Below, in pieces: positions 9,605 through 18,274 of a stretch of DNA of 40,159 bases. The stretch is taken from contig JAFDHO010000017.1 of assembly GCA_019308745.1 (NCBI GenBank), forward strand, positions 1 to 40,159. The letters run 5' to 3'. This DNA is from Deltaproteobacteria bacterium (lineage in GTDB: Bacteria > Desulfobacterota > DSM-4660 > Desulfatiglandales > HGW-15). The notes below the pieces were generated by a model that saw nothing but the letters and a program-made list of their open reading frames with translations, was not told the DNA's origin and did no database searches. Numbering within the stretch: the first letter of the stretch is position 1; each line of letters opens with the position of its first letter. The translations under genes and the position numbers were made by a program.

Positions 9605-9933
9605 TCCGGTTAGGATTTTGCAAACCCGAATAGTAGCTAGAGCCATTGGTTGTGGCCGCAGGGCAGGTCTTTTCCAGAGGCTCAATCAAATTCCTCCGTG
9701 CCATTTTGAACGGCACCAAACACTTAATAAAGGCCCTAAGTAGCCCCAGGAGATCATCTCTGCCGGAGCCTCCCTCTTCTGTGCCTGTAGGGCGATGACT
9801 ATGAGGCTTATGGGGGCGCAAAGAGGCTAGAGACGAATATTGAGCCTCTGGAAAAGACCTCCCAGCGGCCATGCGCCTCATGGTGTTGATCAAGCCTTTG
9901 GCAATAGCCCGCGTTTGCAAAATCCTAACCGGA
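9605..9933. repeat. Intergenic inverted-repeat element, copy A (full)
   Basis: A 329-base element fills most of the 9531-10021 gap between mtnA and speD. Its ends form a perfect 21-base inverted repeat: 9605-9625 starting TCCGGTTAGG, and 9913-9933 ending CCTAACCGGA. Nested inside is a second perfect 22-base pair of arms at 9665-9686 and 9839-9860 (AGGTCTTTTC...), which extends outward with one mismatch and one extra base. The loop between the inner arms is 152 bases. The inner arms and the loop match copy B closely, for example TTATGGGGGCGCAAA and GACGAATATTGAGCC, but the outermost 21-base ends do not occur in copy B. No transposase is encoded. It looks like a MITE-like or other non-autonomous mobile element, or a structured RNA. 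Confidence 0.85.
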
Positions 9934-10021
9934 CATTACTCACTCTCACCGGCCTTTCCAAGGTCACAATATGATTTCCCAGGCCGGCGCGGGCGGAGTA
10001 TATGCCAATCTTCCACCGAGG

Positions 10022-11071
10022 TCAAGCTTTGCGAGGATTTTCTTGTAGTTTTTTTAGCCCGCTCTTGTAGGGCGGCTTGACAACAGCTTTTTCCGTAATA
10101 ATAGCAGTCACATATCTCGCCGGAGTGATGTCAAAGGCCGGGTTCAAGGCCTTCACGCCCTGCGGTCCGATCCTGTGATTCCTGAAGATACTGATCTCCC
10201 GGGGGTCTCTTTCCTCCACTGGGATCTGACCCCCGGATCCGATGTCGAGGTCAACGGTCGAGATGGGAGCGGCCACATAGAAGGGAACACCGTTTTCCTT
10301 TGCCAGGACGGCAATCTGATATGTGCCTATCTTGTTTGCCACGTCACCGTTGGCGGCGATCCTGTCCGCCCCCGTAATGACAAGATCAATCTTTCCATTT
10401 CGCATGAAATATCCCGCCGCACTGTCCACAATCACCTGGACAGGGATTCGGTCCTCCATCAGTTCGAAGGCGGTCAAGCGGAGCCCTTGGAGCCAGGGCC
10501 GGGTTTCATCCGCAAAGACCTTCACGGATTTTCCTGCCTCCTTGGCGGCCCTGATAACCCCGAGGGCTGTCCCATACCCTCCCGTAGCCAGAGCTCCTGC
10601 GTTACAGTGGGTGAGTATGGTAGCCGTCCTAGGGATGAGTTTTTCTCCCTTTCGACCAATCTCCTTGTTTATCTCGATATCTTCGGCCAGGATCGATTCG
10701 GCCTCTTGCTCCAACCTATGCCTAATTTCCTCAACCGAACGGTCCGCCATCCCTTCCACTGTCCTGGTCATCCTTTCGACGGCCCACCTCAGATTGACGG
10801 CCGTAGGCCTGGCCCTGAGCATCCCATCCGCCATTTTCCGGAATTTGGCCCTGAACCCCCTGTAGGATCTGTCTTTAATGGAGCGGGCCCCTAGGGCCAT
10901 GCCCATTGCCGCCGCTATGCCTATTGCCGGAGCACCCCTGATGACCATCTTTTCTATTGCACGGACAATGTCCCCGTGGCCCCTGCAGGTGTACCATTCC
11001 AACCGATGTGGCAGTTTCCGCTGGTCGATCATCTCTACTTTGTTGTCCAGCCACCGAATAGTCGGTACCAT
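10022..11071 (-). CDS. mtnA: S-methyl-5-thioribose-1-phosphate isomerase
   Basis: Isomerises methylthioribose-1-phosphate to methylthioribulose-1-phosphate in the methionine salvage pathway. Family motifs are clear: IRGAPAIGIAAA near the N-terminus, THCNAGALAT with the catalytic cysteine (about residue 156), and TGADRIAANGDVANKIGT with the catalytic aspartate. I choose the ATG at 11071 (349 residues), which has AGGAG a few bases upstream; a GTG at 11101 would add ten residues and lacks a good binding site. The gene follows ilvE closely and precedes speD on the same strand. In some bacteria and archaea MtnA homologues act on other ribose phosphates, but with speD beside it methylthioadenosine recycling is the natural reading. 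Confidence 0.93.
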   Translation of the reverse strand: MVPTIRWLDNKVEMIDQRKLPHRLEWYTCRGHGDIVRAIEKMVIRGAPAIGIAAAMGMALGARSIKDRSYRGFRAKFRKMADGMLRARPTAVNLRWAVERMTRTVEGMADRSVEEIRHRLEQEAESILAEDIEINKEIGRKGEKLIPRTATILTHCNAGALATGGYGTALGVIRAAKEAGKSVKVFADETRPWLQGLRLTAFELMEDRIPVQVIVDSAAGYFMRNGKIDLVITGADRIAANGDVANKIGTYQIAVLAKENGVPFYVAAPISTVDLDIGSGGQIPVEERDPREISIFRNHRIGPQGVKALNPAFDITPARYVTAIITEKAVVKPPYKSGLKKLQENPRKA

Positions 11072-11134
11072 TCCTGCTCCTGTTCGATCCTCCCGGGTCA
11101 CCCTGTCGTTCGAGCCCTTCTTATTGTCCTGGCT

Positions 11135-12208
11135 TCAGTTGATCCTCTCTCTCCACCCGTGGGGGTCGTCTTTCTCACCATATTGGATCGCCACTATCTC
11201 TTTGTAGAGTCTCTGGGAGAGATCCCCCATCTCTCCCCCTGCCACGATATAGTCCCGATCTTTGTAAGTTATCTGTCCCACCGGTGAGATGACCGCCGCG
11301 GTACCCGTGCCAAAGGCCTCCTCCAGGCTTCCCTCTTCGGCCGCCCCGATCACCTCATCGATGGCCAGTGACCTCTCCGATACCTTTATTCCCCAGTTCC
11401 TAAGGAGGGTAATGACCGAATCTCTCGTAATACCTGGAAGAATACTTCCTGTCAGGGGTGCCGTAATCACCTCCTCGCCAATTCGGAAGAACATGTTCAT
11501 GGTGCCCACTTCTTCAACGTATTTCCTCTCGGCCGCATCCAGCCACAGGACCTGGGTGAAACCCTTTTTCTTTGCTTCTTCCGCGGCCAGGAGGCTGGCC
11601 GCGTAATTCCCTGCAGTCTTGGTTTCCCCTGTCCCCCCCACGGCCGCCCGAACATACCTATCCTCGACGTAGATCTTTACCGGATTCAACCCTTCCTTGT
11701 AATAGGCTCCCACTGGTGAGACAATAATGAAGAAGAGATATTCATCGGCTGGCCGGACGCCCAGGTGGGGCTCGGTGGCCAGCATCGTGGGCCGGATATA
11801 CAGGGACGTACCTTCGCTGCGGGGTATCCAGTCTTGCTCCAAGAGAACCAATTGCTTCATCCCTTTCATGGCCACCTCAACATCAACCGCGGGCATGCAG
11901 ACCCTTGCGGCCGACCTGTTGAGCCTCTTGAAATTCTCCCGGGCTCGGAACAAATATATCCCCCCGTCCCTGCCACGATAGGCCTTCAGTCCCTCGAATA
12001 TCTCCTGGCCGTAGTGGAGGCCCATGGCCGCAGGATCAATGCATAGATCCTGGTAGGGCTCTATTCTGGGATCGAACCACCCCTTTCCCTCTTCGTAGTT
12101 CATGAGGAACATGTGATCCGTGAAGATGTCTCCGAAGCCCAGTTTGGAATCATCTTCAGGTTTTGCCTTGAGTTGGTCCTTTTCTGCGGTCTTGCATCTG
12201 ATCTCCAT
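11135..12208 (-). CDS. ilvE: Branched-chain amino acid aminotransferase
   Basis: A PLP-dependent fold-type IV transaminase that interconverts Leu, Ile and Val with their 2-oxo acids. The 357-residue length fits the long (BCAT group) form. Visible family segments are LHYGQEIFEGLKAYR, RFNxR-like NFKRLNRSA, the lysine segment TKTAGNYAAS carrying the expected PLP lysine, and FGTGTAAVISPV near the end. The ATG at 12208 has AAGGAG upstream. It is followed by mtnA on the same strand; in methionine salvage the last step is transamination of 4-methylthio-2-oxobutyrate, which BCATs can carry out, so the adjacency may be functional (inference). Confidence 0.93.
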   Translation of the reverse strand: MEIRCKTAEKDQLKAKPEDDSKLGFGDIFTDHMFLMNYEEGKGWFDPRIEPYQDLCIDPAAMGLHYGQEIFEGLKAYRGRDGGIYLFRARENFKRLNRSAARVCMPAVDVEVAMKGMKQLVLLEQDWIPRSEGTSLYIRPTMLATEPHLGVRPADEYLFFIIVSPVGAYYKEGLNPVKIYVEDRYVRAAVGGTGETKTAGNYAASLLAAEEAKKKGFTQVLWLDAAERKYVEEVGTMNMFFRIGEEVITAPLTGSILPGITRDSVITLLRNWGIKVSERSLAIDEVIGAAEEGSLEEAFGTGTAAVISPVGQITYKDRDYIVAGGEMGDLSQRLYKEIVAIQYGEKDDPHGWRERIN

Positions 12209-12382
12209 AGTTTACTCCTTCTAGCCCGTGCTGAAATCGGCGTCTTTTATAGCACAATACCGCTCCGGTAACAACAGGCAGATACATCCCCTGCCCTGGT
12301 CGGGGCCCTTGGTCCTCCCCTTCTGTCGGGCCGACGAGGATAACGCGGGCACACAAAAGCCGCCGGAACACATCCCAATGGG

Positions 12383-13108
12383 TCAGTTGAGGTAAGATTC
12401 CCATTGCCTCAATGTGTCCGAGATATATCCCTGAGGAAGCCCTTTGACGATACGGTTATGCCCGGGCAAAAGGACTTCTACCTCCAGCTCCGCCAGGCGT
12501 TTCAAGGAATCCTTGAGGGCCGCACCGTCCGCCCTGTGAAGGTCAAATCGGCCGATGGCATAGTCAGCATAGACCACATCCCCTGGTATCAGGATTTTTC
12601 CGTCCGGGTTGTAGAGGGCTATGCTTCCGCAGGAATGACCTGGCACGTGCACGACCTCCCATGACATTCCCCCTATTTCCAGGGTCTCCCCATCTTCCAG
12701 CTTCCTGTCCACCTGCAACCGGAAATCACCCGGCCTCAGCCCGTACTGGGATTCGCACAGGCTTCGAAACATATCCATGCCGTAGACTGTTCGTTCATCC
12801 CCCTGCTCTAGGGGTTCGGCCTCGTCCCTGTGGATCCAAACCTCCACCCAGGGCATGAGCGCCTTTATCTCCCGCAGGCACCCGATGTGATCCAAGTGGG
12901 TATGGGTCATGATGACCCGCTTTATGTCTTCCCTCTCCACACCGAGGCCGTTGAGGCTTTGTAATTTCGACTCCCCTTTTCCCACGAGCCCGGCATCAAC
13001 AATCGAGAGATCCCTGGAAGCAGGATCCCCCAGGATGTAGACGTGTGAGTCAGGGATGGCTTCATCCTGGCCGGCTATAAAATAAACGCCCTTGGTTATC
13101 TCTGTCAT
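12383..13108 (-). CDS. Metallo-beta-lactamase-fold hydrolase
   Basis: A 241-residue MBL-fold protein with the metal motif HTHLDH at residues 69-74, further metal ligands in the VHVPGHS and IPGDVV segments, and a closing LLPGHN. The fold binds two metal ions and hydrolyses thioesters, lactones, phosphodiesters or similar bonds; the substrate cannot be told from sequence. It resembles the glyoxalase-II-like subgroup. The ATG at 13108 is preceded by AGGAGAAAGG. It lies between a methyltransferase and ilvE on the same strand and may belong to the same transcript, but its place in either pathway is unclear. Confidence 0.85.
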   Translation of the reverse strand: MTEITKGVYFIAGQDEAIPDSHVYILGDPASRDLSIVDAGLVGKGESKLQSLNGLGVEREDIKRVIMTHTHLDHIGCLREIKALMPWVEVWIHRDEAEPLEQGDERTVYGMDMFRSLCESQYGLRPGDFRLQVDRKLEDGETLEIGGMSWEVVHVPGHSCGSIALYNPDGKILIPGDVVYADYAIGRFDLHRADGAALKDSLKRLAELEVEVLLPGHNRIVKGLPQGYISDTLRQWESYLN

Positions 13109-13158
13109 GAAAGGTCCTTTCTCCTGCTCTGATTTGGATTGCCCTGTCTTCTATTACC

Positions 13159-13740
13159 CTAATTCCTGCGCAATAGCAACCAAAGACCTCCCTCCTCAAT
13201 GATCACCCAGTAGCAACCAAGGCGGGCGCTGCCTACCACTCCCTCGAGTTCCCTCCTCCCCATCCATCGCTTGCCGAGCCTGTAATTCAATTCTTTGGAT
13301 TCCTCCCCTATCCTTCTGATCTCCTCTTCGGGCGTGTGGGGGCCATAGCCCCCTCCCAAGAGGGCAACCGCGCCGGCCTTCAAGACCCTGGAAGTCTCCC
13401 TCAGGATTTCTGGACTCAGAAAGAAAAAGGCCCCCCTGGATAGGACCATGTCCAGCGAAGCCTCCCGGAAGGGCAGCCTGTCCATGGCCCCTTCCAAATA
13501 GTCTATCTGCCTGTTGAATTCATTTCTGATCCCCTCAATCACCTCCCTTTCGGGCACCAGGCACACGGCCCTTACGCCCTCGAGGAGATTGACCATGGCA
13601 TCGCTTATTCCGCCCGAAAACGGTCCGATTTCCAGCATCCAGCCCTCTTTCTTTTCCCACCACTGGCAGATCCACTGTGCCAAATAGGGATATATGGGTC
13701 GCCAGAGAATGTTCAGGCGCTCTATCAGGTCAACCTCCAT
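13159..13740 (-). CDS. Class I SAM-dependent methyltransferase
   Basis: A small protein (193 residues from the ATG at 13740) with a Rossmann-type SAM-binding start, MLEIGPFSGGIS, followed by the acidic end of strand 2 and a DMVLSRGAFFFL segment typical of motif IV in class I methyltransferases. The C-terminal part is short. The frame is open to a TTG at 13803, but the ATG has GGGAG upstream and gives a normal N-terminus for the family. The substrate is unknown. It sits between lipB and the MBL hydrolase on the same strand, with an 81-base gap to lipB if the ATG is right. Confidence 0.75.
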   Translation of the reverse strand: MEVDLIERLNILWRPIYPYLAQWICQWWEKKEGWMLEIGPFSGGISDAMVNLLEGVRAVCLVPEREVIEGIRNEFNRQIDYLEGAMDRLPFREASLDMVLSRGAFFFLSPEILRETSRVLKAGAVALLGGGYGPHTPEEEIRRIGEESKELNYRLGKRWMGRRELEGVVGSARLGCYWVIIEEGGLWLLLRRN

Positions 13741-13821
13741 CCTTATGCGAACTCCCTTTTCTCTGCTCACGTGGGAATGGGTGATGCTTGGAACAGGTAA
13801 CAATGGCAGGCTCTATCACGC

Positions 13822-14682
13822 TCACCTTTTGGACGTGCACCTCAAATCGAGGTTTTCTTCTGAAGCCAAGGCCGCCAACTCTTCCTTTAACCGGGCAATG
13901 GATGCACCCACGGGGACCTCCGCCTCCAGGTCAAGGTCGAAGAGGGGCATCCCCGGTCCAGGAGCTTCTTTGATCACGAAGCCAGGCAGCATCGGGGCAA
14001 TGTCCTGGATCTCCATTCCAACCAGTTCGATTCCGAACACGTCCTCCATGCTTTTTCTTGCACTCCTCCGGGCCTCTTCCATAGGGACCCTGGATCCCAG
14101 CTCCTTCGCGAGGGACGTCATCCTTATGTCCTGGAGACCGCATGGATGAATCCAAGTGAAGTGCTCCAGGGACGTGTTTATGTTCAATGCAAGACCATGG
14201 AAAGTGATACCGTGTCGTATGGCAATGCCAATGCTGCCGATCTTGCTCCCTCGAACCCATGCACCCCTGTTCTTAGGGTCCCTTTCCGCCCCTACCCCAA
14301 AATCCCCAGCCGTTCGGATCATAACTTCTTCAAGCCGGGTTATGTATCCATACACATCAAGCCCGGTCCCCCTTAGATGGATAATGGGGTAGATCACGAG
14401 TTGGCCCGGCCCGTGATAGGTAATGTCTCCACCCCTTTCCACATGGATGACACTTATACCCCTTTCTTCCAGAAAGGATTCAGAGACCTTCAGGTTCCTC
14501 CGCTCCCCTCTCCGACCAAGAGTGAAGACCGGGGGATGCTCCAGAAAGAGAACCACATTCCTGTCAAGGAATCTCTCTCGCCTGGCCTCCACAGTCCGGG
14601 ATTGAAGGTCCCTTGTCCATTCGTATGGCGCCTTGTCAAATTCCAAAAGGATCCACTTTTCCCGTTCCATGACCTTCTTCAC
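13822..14682 (-). CDS. lipB: Octanoyltransferase LipB with C-terminal extension
   Basis: Transfers octanoate from octanoyl-ACP to the lipoyl-domain lysine of proteins such as GcvH. Family hallmarks are RGGDITYHGPGQ at 83-94, Lys147 in SKIGSIGIAIR and the catalytic Cys181 in HPCGLQD. LipB proteins usually run to about 210-240 residues; this one is 286, with roughly 50 additional residues rich in Leu, Glu and Ala at the C-terminus. The start is the GTG at 14682, whose GTGA overlaps the gcvPB stop by four bases; an ATG four codons later is also possible. Direct coupling to the glycine decarboxylase genes points to GcvH as its main target. LipA, needed for sulfur insertion, is not in the window. 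Confidence 0.93.
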   Translation of the reverse strand: MKKVMEREKWILLEFDKAPYEWTRDLQSRTVEARRERFLDRNVVLFLEHPPVFTLGRRGERRNLKVSESFLEERGISVIHVERGGDITYHGPGQLVIYPIIHLRGTGLDVYGYITRLEEVMIRTAGDFGVGAERDPKNRGAWVRGSKIGSIGIAIRHGITFHGLALNINTSLEHFTWIHPCGLQDIRMTSLAKELGSRVPMEEARRSARKSMEDVFGIELVGMEIQDIAPMLPGFVIKEAPGPGMPLFDLDLEAEVPVGASIARLKEELAALASEENLDLRCTSKR

Positions 14683-16136
14683 CCTGCCAGGCAGGGTTGC
14701 CTCGCTGCAGAGGTTTCATCAAGCCTCCGCCTCTTGGAGGCCCTGGGAGCCTCCTTGAGCAATTCCGGACTGTCCTGGGCTTCTCTGGCTATGCACCTAC
14801 AGGCCTCGATGAAGAGGTCCAAATCCTCTTTGGACTCCGTCTCTGTGGGCTCCACCATGATGGCCCCGTTGACGACCAGGGGGAAATATATCGTGGGTGG
14901 ATGAAAGCCGTAATCCACCAATCGCTTGGCAAAGTCCAGGGTCGTTACCTTGTACGCCCTGAGATATTTGTCTGAAAAGACGCATTCGTGCATGCAGGGT
15001 CTGTCGTAGGGGAGATGATAGGACTCCCGCAACATCTCTTTGATATAATTGGCGTTTAGCACCGCAAGCTGGCTGGCCCTTTTAAGTCCCTCCGCTCCCA
15101 TGGTCCTGATATAGCTCAAGGCCTTTATCATCACTCCGAAATTGCCGTAGAATGTGTGGACCTTCCCTATGGAATCAGGAAAGTCTTCCGAGAGTTCGTA
15201 TGTCCCGCCACTTTCGATGACTCTGGGCACGGGCAAAAAGGGTTCCAGGTGGCTCTTCACACAGACCGGGCCCGCACCGGGCCCGCCTCCCCCATGGGGC
15301 GCGGAGAAGGTCTTGTGTAGATTCAGGTGAAGCACGTCAATGCCTGTCTCCCCCATGCGGACGATCCCCATCAGGGCGTTCATGTTGGCGCCGTCACAAT
15401 AGACCAATCCGCCCTTGGAGTGAACAATACTTGCTATCTCCCTGATATTCTCCTCGAAGAGACCGAGGGTGTTGGGGTTGGTCACCATGATCCCCGCCGT
15501 GTCTTCGTCCATGAGATCGAGGATCGCTTCCCCTGTCAGTATTCCCTTTTCTCCCGAGTTCACACGAACGGGGCTGTATCCGCAAAGGGCCGCACTGGAT
15601 GGGTTTGTTCCGTGGGCCGTGTCCGGGACGATGATCTTCTTCCTGGGCTTACCCCTGTGCTTGTGGTAGGCGTGCACCAGAAGCATCCCGGTCAGCTCGC
15701 CCTGGGCACCCGCGGCCGGCTGAAGACTCACCGCATCCATGCCCGTAATTTCCTTCAGGAAATCCTCCAGTTCTTTCATCAATCTCAAGGCCCCCTGGGT
15801 CAAAGTGTCCGGGAGCAAAGGATGGGCCATGGCAAAGCCCGGAAGTTCCGCGAGCCTTTCATTTGACCTGGGATTGTATTTCATGGTGCAGGATCCAAGG
15901 GGATACATGCCTGTATCAACACAGAAGTTCCACTGGGAGAGCCTGGTATAATGGCGAACAACGTCCACCTCGCTCAGATCCGGGAAATCGGGCCCAGGTG
16001 AGATCAATTCATCATCCAGCGCCGAAGGCTCCACATCCGAAGCGGGGATGGAAAACCCAACCCTTCCTTCCTTACCCTTCTCCCACAAGAGGGGCTCATC
16101 GAAAATCAGGCCCGTTTCTCCTTGACCTTTTCTCAT
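14679..16136 (-). CDS. gcvPB: Glycine dehydrogenase (decarboxylating) subunit 2
   Basis: The C-terminal half of the P protein in two-subunit glycine decarboxylases, carrying PLP on the lysine in LNLHKTFSAPHGGGGPG. Other recognisable segments are GSCTMKYNP, DTAHGTNPSSAA and DGANMNALMG. I place the start at the ATG at 16136, not the longer open frame to 16196, because this ATG overlaps the gcvPA stop as ATGA and gives 485 residues, the normal length. With GcvPA it decarboxylates glycine and passes the aminomethyl group to lipoyl-GcvH. It is followed by lipB with another 4-base overlap. Confidence 0.95.
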   Translation of the reverse strand: MRKGQGETGLIFDEPLLWEKGKEGRVGFSIPASDVEPSALDDELISPGPDFPDLSEVDVVRHYTRLSQWNFCVDTGMYPLGSCTMKYNPRSNERLAELPGFAMAHPLLPDTLTQGALRLMKELEDFLKEITGMDAVSLQPAAGAQGELTGMLLVHAYHKHRGKPRKKIIVPDTAHGTNPSSAALCGYSPVRVNSGEKGILTGEAILDLMDEDTAGIMVTNPNTLGLFEENIREIASIVHSKGGLVYCDGANMNALMGIVRMGETGIDVLHLNLHKTFSAPHGGGGPGAGPVCVKSHLEPFLPVPRVIESGGTYELSEDFPDSIGKVHTFYGNFGVMIKALSYIRTMGAEGLKRASQLAVLNANYIKEMLRESYHLPYDRPCMHECVFSDKYLRAYKVTTLDFAKRLVDYGFHPPTIYFPLVVNGAIMVEPTETESKEDLDLFIEACRCIAREAQDSPELLKEAPRASKRRRLDETSAARQPCLAG

Positions 16137-17467
16137 CCCTTGATCTCCTTTACAAGAGAGTCCATGTCTTCCCTGGATGCGGCTTCCGTCACACACAGTA
16201 AATAGTGATCTTTGAGTTCCGGGTAGAATCGGCTCAAAGGAAGGCCCGCGACTATTCCTTTTTCCAAAAGGCTTTCATAGGTCCGGGTACGCCCCTTCGG
16301 GTAAGCGATCACGAACTCGTTGAAGGTCGGCCTATCGAAGGGCACGGGGGTCCCTTCCCTTTTTAGGGACCTCTTTAGGTACTCCGCCTTGTCATGGTTG
16401 AGCTGGGCAAGCCTGCGCATGCCGCTGCCCCCCAGAGAGGCCATATACATTGCTGACGCCAGGGCACACAGGCTGCTGTTCGTACAAATATTGGAGGTGG
16501 CCTTTTCTCTCCTGATATGCTGTTCCCTGGTGGCCAGGGTGAGGACGAATCCCCTCCTTCCCTCCTGGTCGACCGTCTTCCCTACGAGCCTCCCGGGCAT
16601 GTTACGGACATACTGCATCCTGGTGGCAAACATCCCGAGACCCGGGCCCCCAAAGGACATGGGAATCCCAAGGCTCTGTCCTTCCCCGCAGGCGATGTCA
16701 GCTCCCAGGCTTCCCGGGCTTCTCAGGAGACCAAAGGCCAGGGGCTCCGTAAATGTCACGATAAAGAGGGCCCCTTTGCCGTGTGTTTTTTCGCCCATGG
16801 CCTTGAGGTCTTCGATGCATCCAAAGAAATTCGGAGATTGTATGGCAACGGCTGCCAGGTCTTCCAGGCCTTCCATGTGGCTGGGATCTGTTAGACCCGT
16901 CTTGTCCTCGTAGGGTAATTCGATGATGTCATAGCCTGTCGGTTCCAAATAGGTTCTTACAACTTGCCTGTACATGGGATGTATAAGGCTCGACAGGGCA
17001 ACCTTTTTCCCTTTTGTAATCCTCAGGGCCATCAGAACTGCCTCTGCGAGGGCCGAGGCACCGTCATAGAGAGATGCGTTTGCCGCTTCCAACCCCAGGA
17101 GCCTGCACACCAGCGTCTGGTACTCATAGATGCCCTGGAGGGTCCCCTGGCTTATCTCGGGTTGATAAGGGGTGTAGGACGTGAGGAACTCCGATCTCCC
17201 CAAAAGATGCATGACGGTCGCCGGGATGAAGTGATCGTAGCTGCCCGCCCCCAGGAATACCTTGTAGCGGGACCTGACCCCCATCATGTCCGAAAGGGCG
17301 CTCAAATGCTCGGTCAGTTCCCACTCCGTCATGGGTTCGGGCAACTCCATATCATCCCTTCGGCGGCAATCCCCCGGTATGACAGCAAACAGGTCTTCCA
17401 GGTCTTTTGCCCCGACCACCTTCAACATAGCTGCGATATCATCCCTCGTATGCGGCAGATATCTCAT
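16133..17467 (-). CDS. gcvPA: Glycine dehydrogenase (decarboxylating) subunit 1
   Basis: The N-terminal half of the P protein; 444 residues, standard for the split form found in many anaerobes, Gram-positives and archaea. It opens with MRYLPHTRDD and contains YTPYQPEISQGTLQ and the YDGASALAEA segment, all characteristic. The ATG at 17467 overlaps the gcvH stop as ATGA, and GAGGGAAGGGA lies just before it. It forms an alpha2beta2 enzyme with GcvPB. The order gcvH-gcvPA-gcvPB lacks gcvT, the aminomethyltransferase, which must be elsewhere if the complete glycine cleavage system operates. Confidence 0.95.
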   Translation of the reverse strand: MRYLPHTRDDIAAMLKVVGAKDLEDLFAVIPGDCRRRDDMELPEPMTEWELTEHLSALSDMMGVRSRYKVFLGAGSYDHFIPATVMHLLGRSEFLTSYTPYQPEISQGTLQGIYEYQTLVCRLLGLEAANASLYDGASALAEAVLMALRITKGKKVALSSLIHPMYRQVVRTYLEPTGYDIIELPYEDKTGLTDPSHMEGLEDLAAVAIQSPNFFGCIEDLKAMGEKTHGKGALFIVTFTEPLAFGLLRSPGSLGADIACGEGQSLGIPMSFGGPGLGMFATRMQYVRNMPGRLVGKTVDQEGRRGFVLTLATREQHIRREKATSNICTNSSLCALASAMYMASLGGSGMRRLAQLNHDKAEYLKRSLKREGTPVPFDRPTFNEFVIAYPKGRTRTYESLLEKGIVAGLPLSRFYPELKDHYLLCVTEAASREDMDSLVKEIKG

Positions 17468-17871
17468 TTATTCCCTTCCCTCAAGAAGTTGACGTACTGG
17501 TCCCTATCCATGAGGGCGTCCATCTCTCCCTCATCCTCTGATCTGACACGGATCATCCATCCCTCTCCATAGGGGCTCTTGTTCACCAATTCGGGAGAAT
17601 CTTCCAGGGCTCCGTTTACTCCGATGACTTCACCTCCCACCGGCATATAGAGTTCCGAGACGGCCTTGACTGATTCGACGGTACCGAATTCATCCCCCCT
17701 TTCGAACATTTCTCCTACCTGGGGAAGTTCCACGAAGACGATATCTCCGAGCTGGTCCTGGGCATAATCGGTGATGCCCACCCTCACTCCGTCCTTTTCC
17801 TGTTTTGCCCATTCATGATCCTTTGCGTACCTGACGTCATCCGGCAAATCCAGTTCGCTGATCTCTTTCAT
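17464..17871 (-). CDS. gcvH: Glycine cleavage system H protein
   Basis: The 135-residue lipoyl carrier of the glycine cleavage complex. The lipoylated lysine is Lys69 in ESVKAVSELYMPVGGEV, and the N-terminal segment with YAKDHEWAK is typical. It is the first gene of a tightly overlapping set with gcvPA, gcvPB and lipB, so carrier, enzyme and lipoylating transferase are made together. The gap to divergent lpdA is about 400 bases and has a good promoter candidate on this strand (18125-18153), which would give a leader of about 245 bases. Confidence 0.96.
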   Translation of the reverse strand: MKEISELDLPDDVRYAKDHEWAKQEKDGVRVGITDYAQDQLGDIVFVELPQVGEMFERGDEFGTVESVKAVSELYMPVGGEVIGVNGALEDSPELVNKSPYGEGWMIRVRSEDEGEMDALMDRDQYVNFLREGNK

Positions 17872-18124
17872 GTCTTATCCCCTCCATTTCCTGTTTTTCA
17901 CGGGTCCGACACTATCTCGATATTTCGTCTCAGTCAAGAACGGCATTTCAATTCTTCCCTTTTTCTATCAAAATCAGGGACAAAAAACCATCCTGGGAGA
18001 GCCTTGGAACGAAAGAAAGGGGATCATGGCCTTCATAGGTACTTGCAACGGCTAAAATGATACTCAACGGCCTTTGCCATCCTCGAATCTCAGGCCCCTT
18101 TGCGAATGCGGCGCGCTCCGGTGG

Positions 18125-18153
18125 ATTATTAGAAATCTGGTTTTATGTGTCAA
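18125..18153 (-). promoter_or_regulatory. Candidate promoter for gcvH-gcvPA-gcvPB-lipB
   Basis: On the minus strand the -35 TTGACA (18148-18153) and the -10 AATAAT (18125-18130) are separated by 17 bases, an excellent sigma-70-type match. The predicted leader to the gcvH ATG is about 245 bases. I looked for a glycine riboswitch in this leader and did not recognise one. Apart from the two promoters, nothing else was identified in the 17872-18274 gap. Confidence 0.5.
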
Positions 18154-18199
18154 TGCTTCAGCAAGATCTGATATACCATCACCTATTTGGGGCCGATCC

Positions 18200-18228
18200 T
18201 TGAAATATCCCGCGTACAGTGTTATTAA
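18200..18228 (+). promoter_or_regulatory. Candidate promoter for lpdA
   Basis: TTGAAA at 18200-18205 and TATTAA at 18223-18228 are spaced by 17 bases and lie about 45 bases before the lpdA ATG at 18275. It is back to back with the gcvH promoter candidate, so one regulator bound between them could act on both units. Confidence 0.5.
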
Positions 18229-18274
18229 CCCGGTTACCCTCTAACCTTTGCAGATCATTAGGAGGACACAAACC

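Noticed and set aside
9579..9920. Open frames within repeat copies A, B and C with a shared peptide (RNLIEP.EKTS)
   Set aside because: The similarity follows from DNA identity of the repeat, the frames lack ribosome binding sites and run through the inverted-repeat arms.
17872..18124. Glycine riboswitch in the gcvH leader
   Set aside because: The long leader invites it, but I could not find the conserved core of the aptamer on the minus strand.
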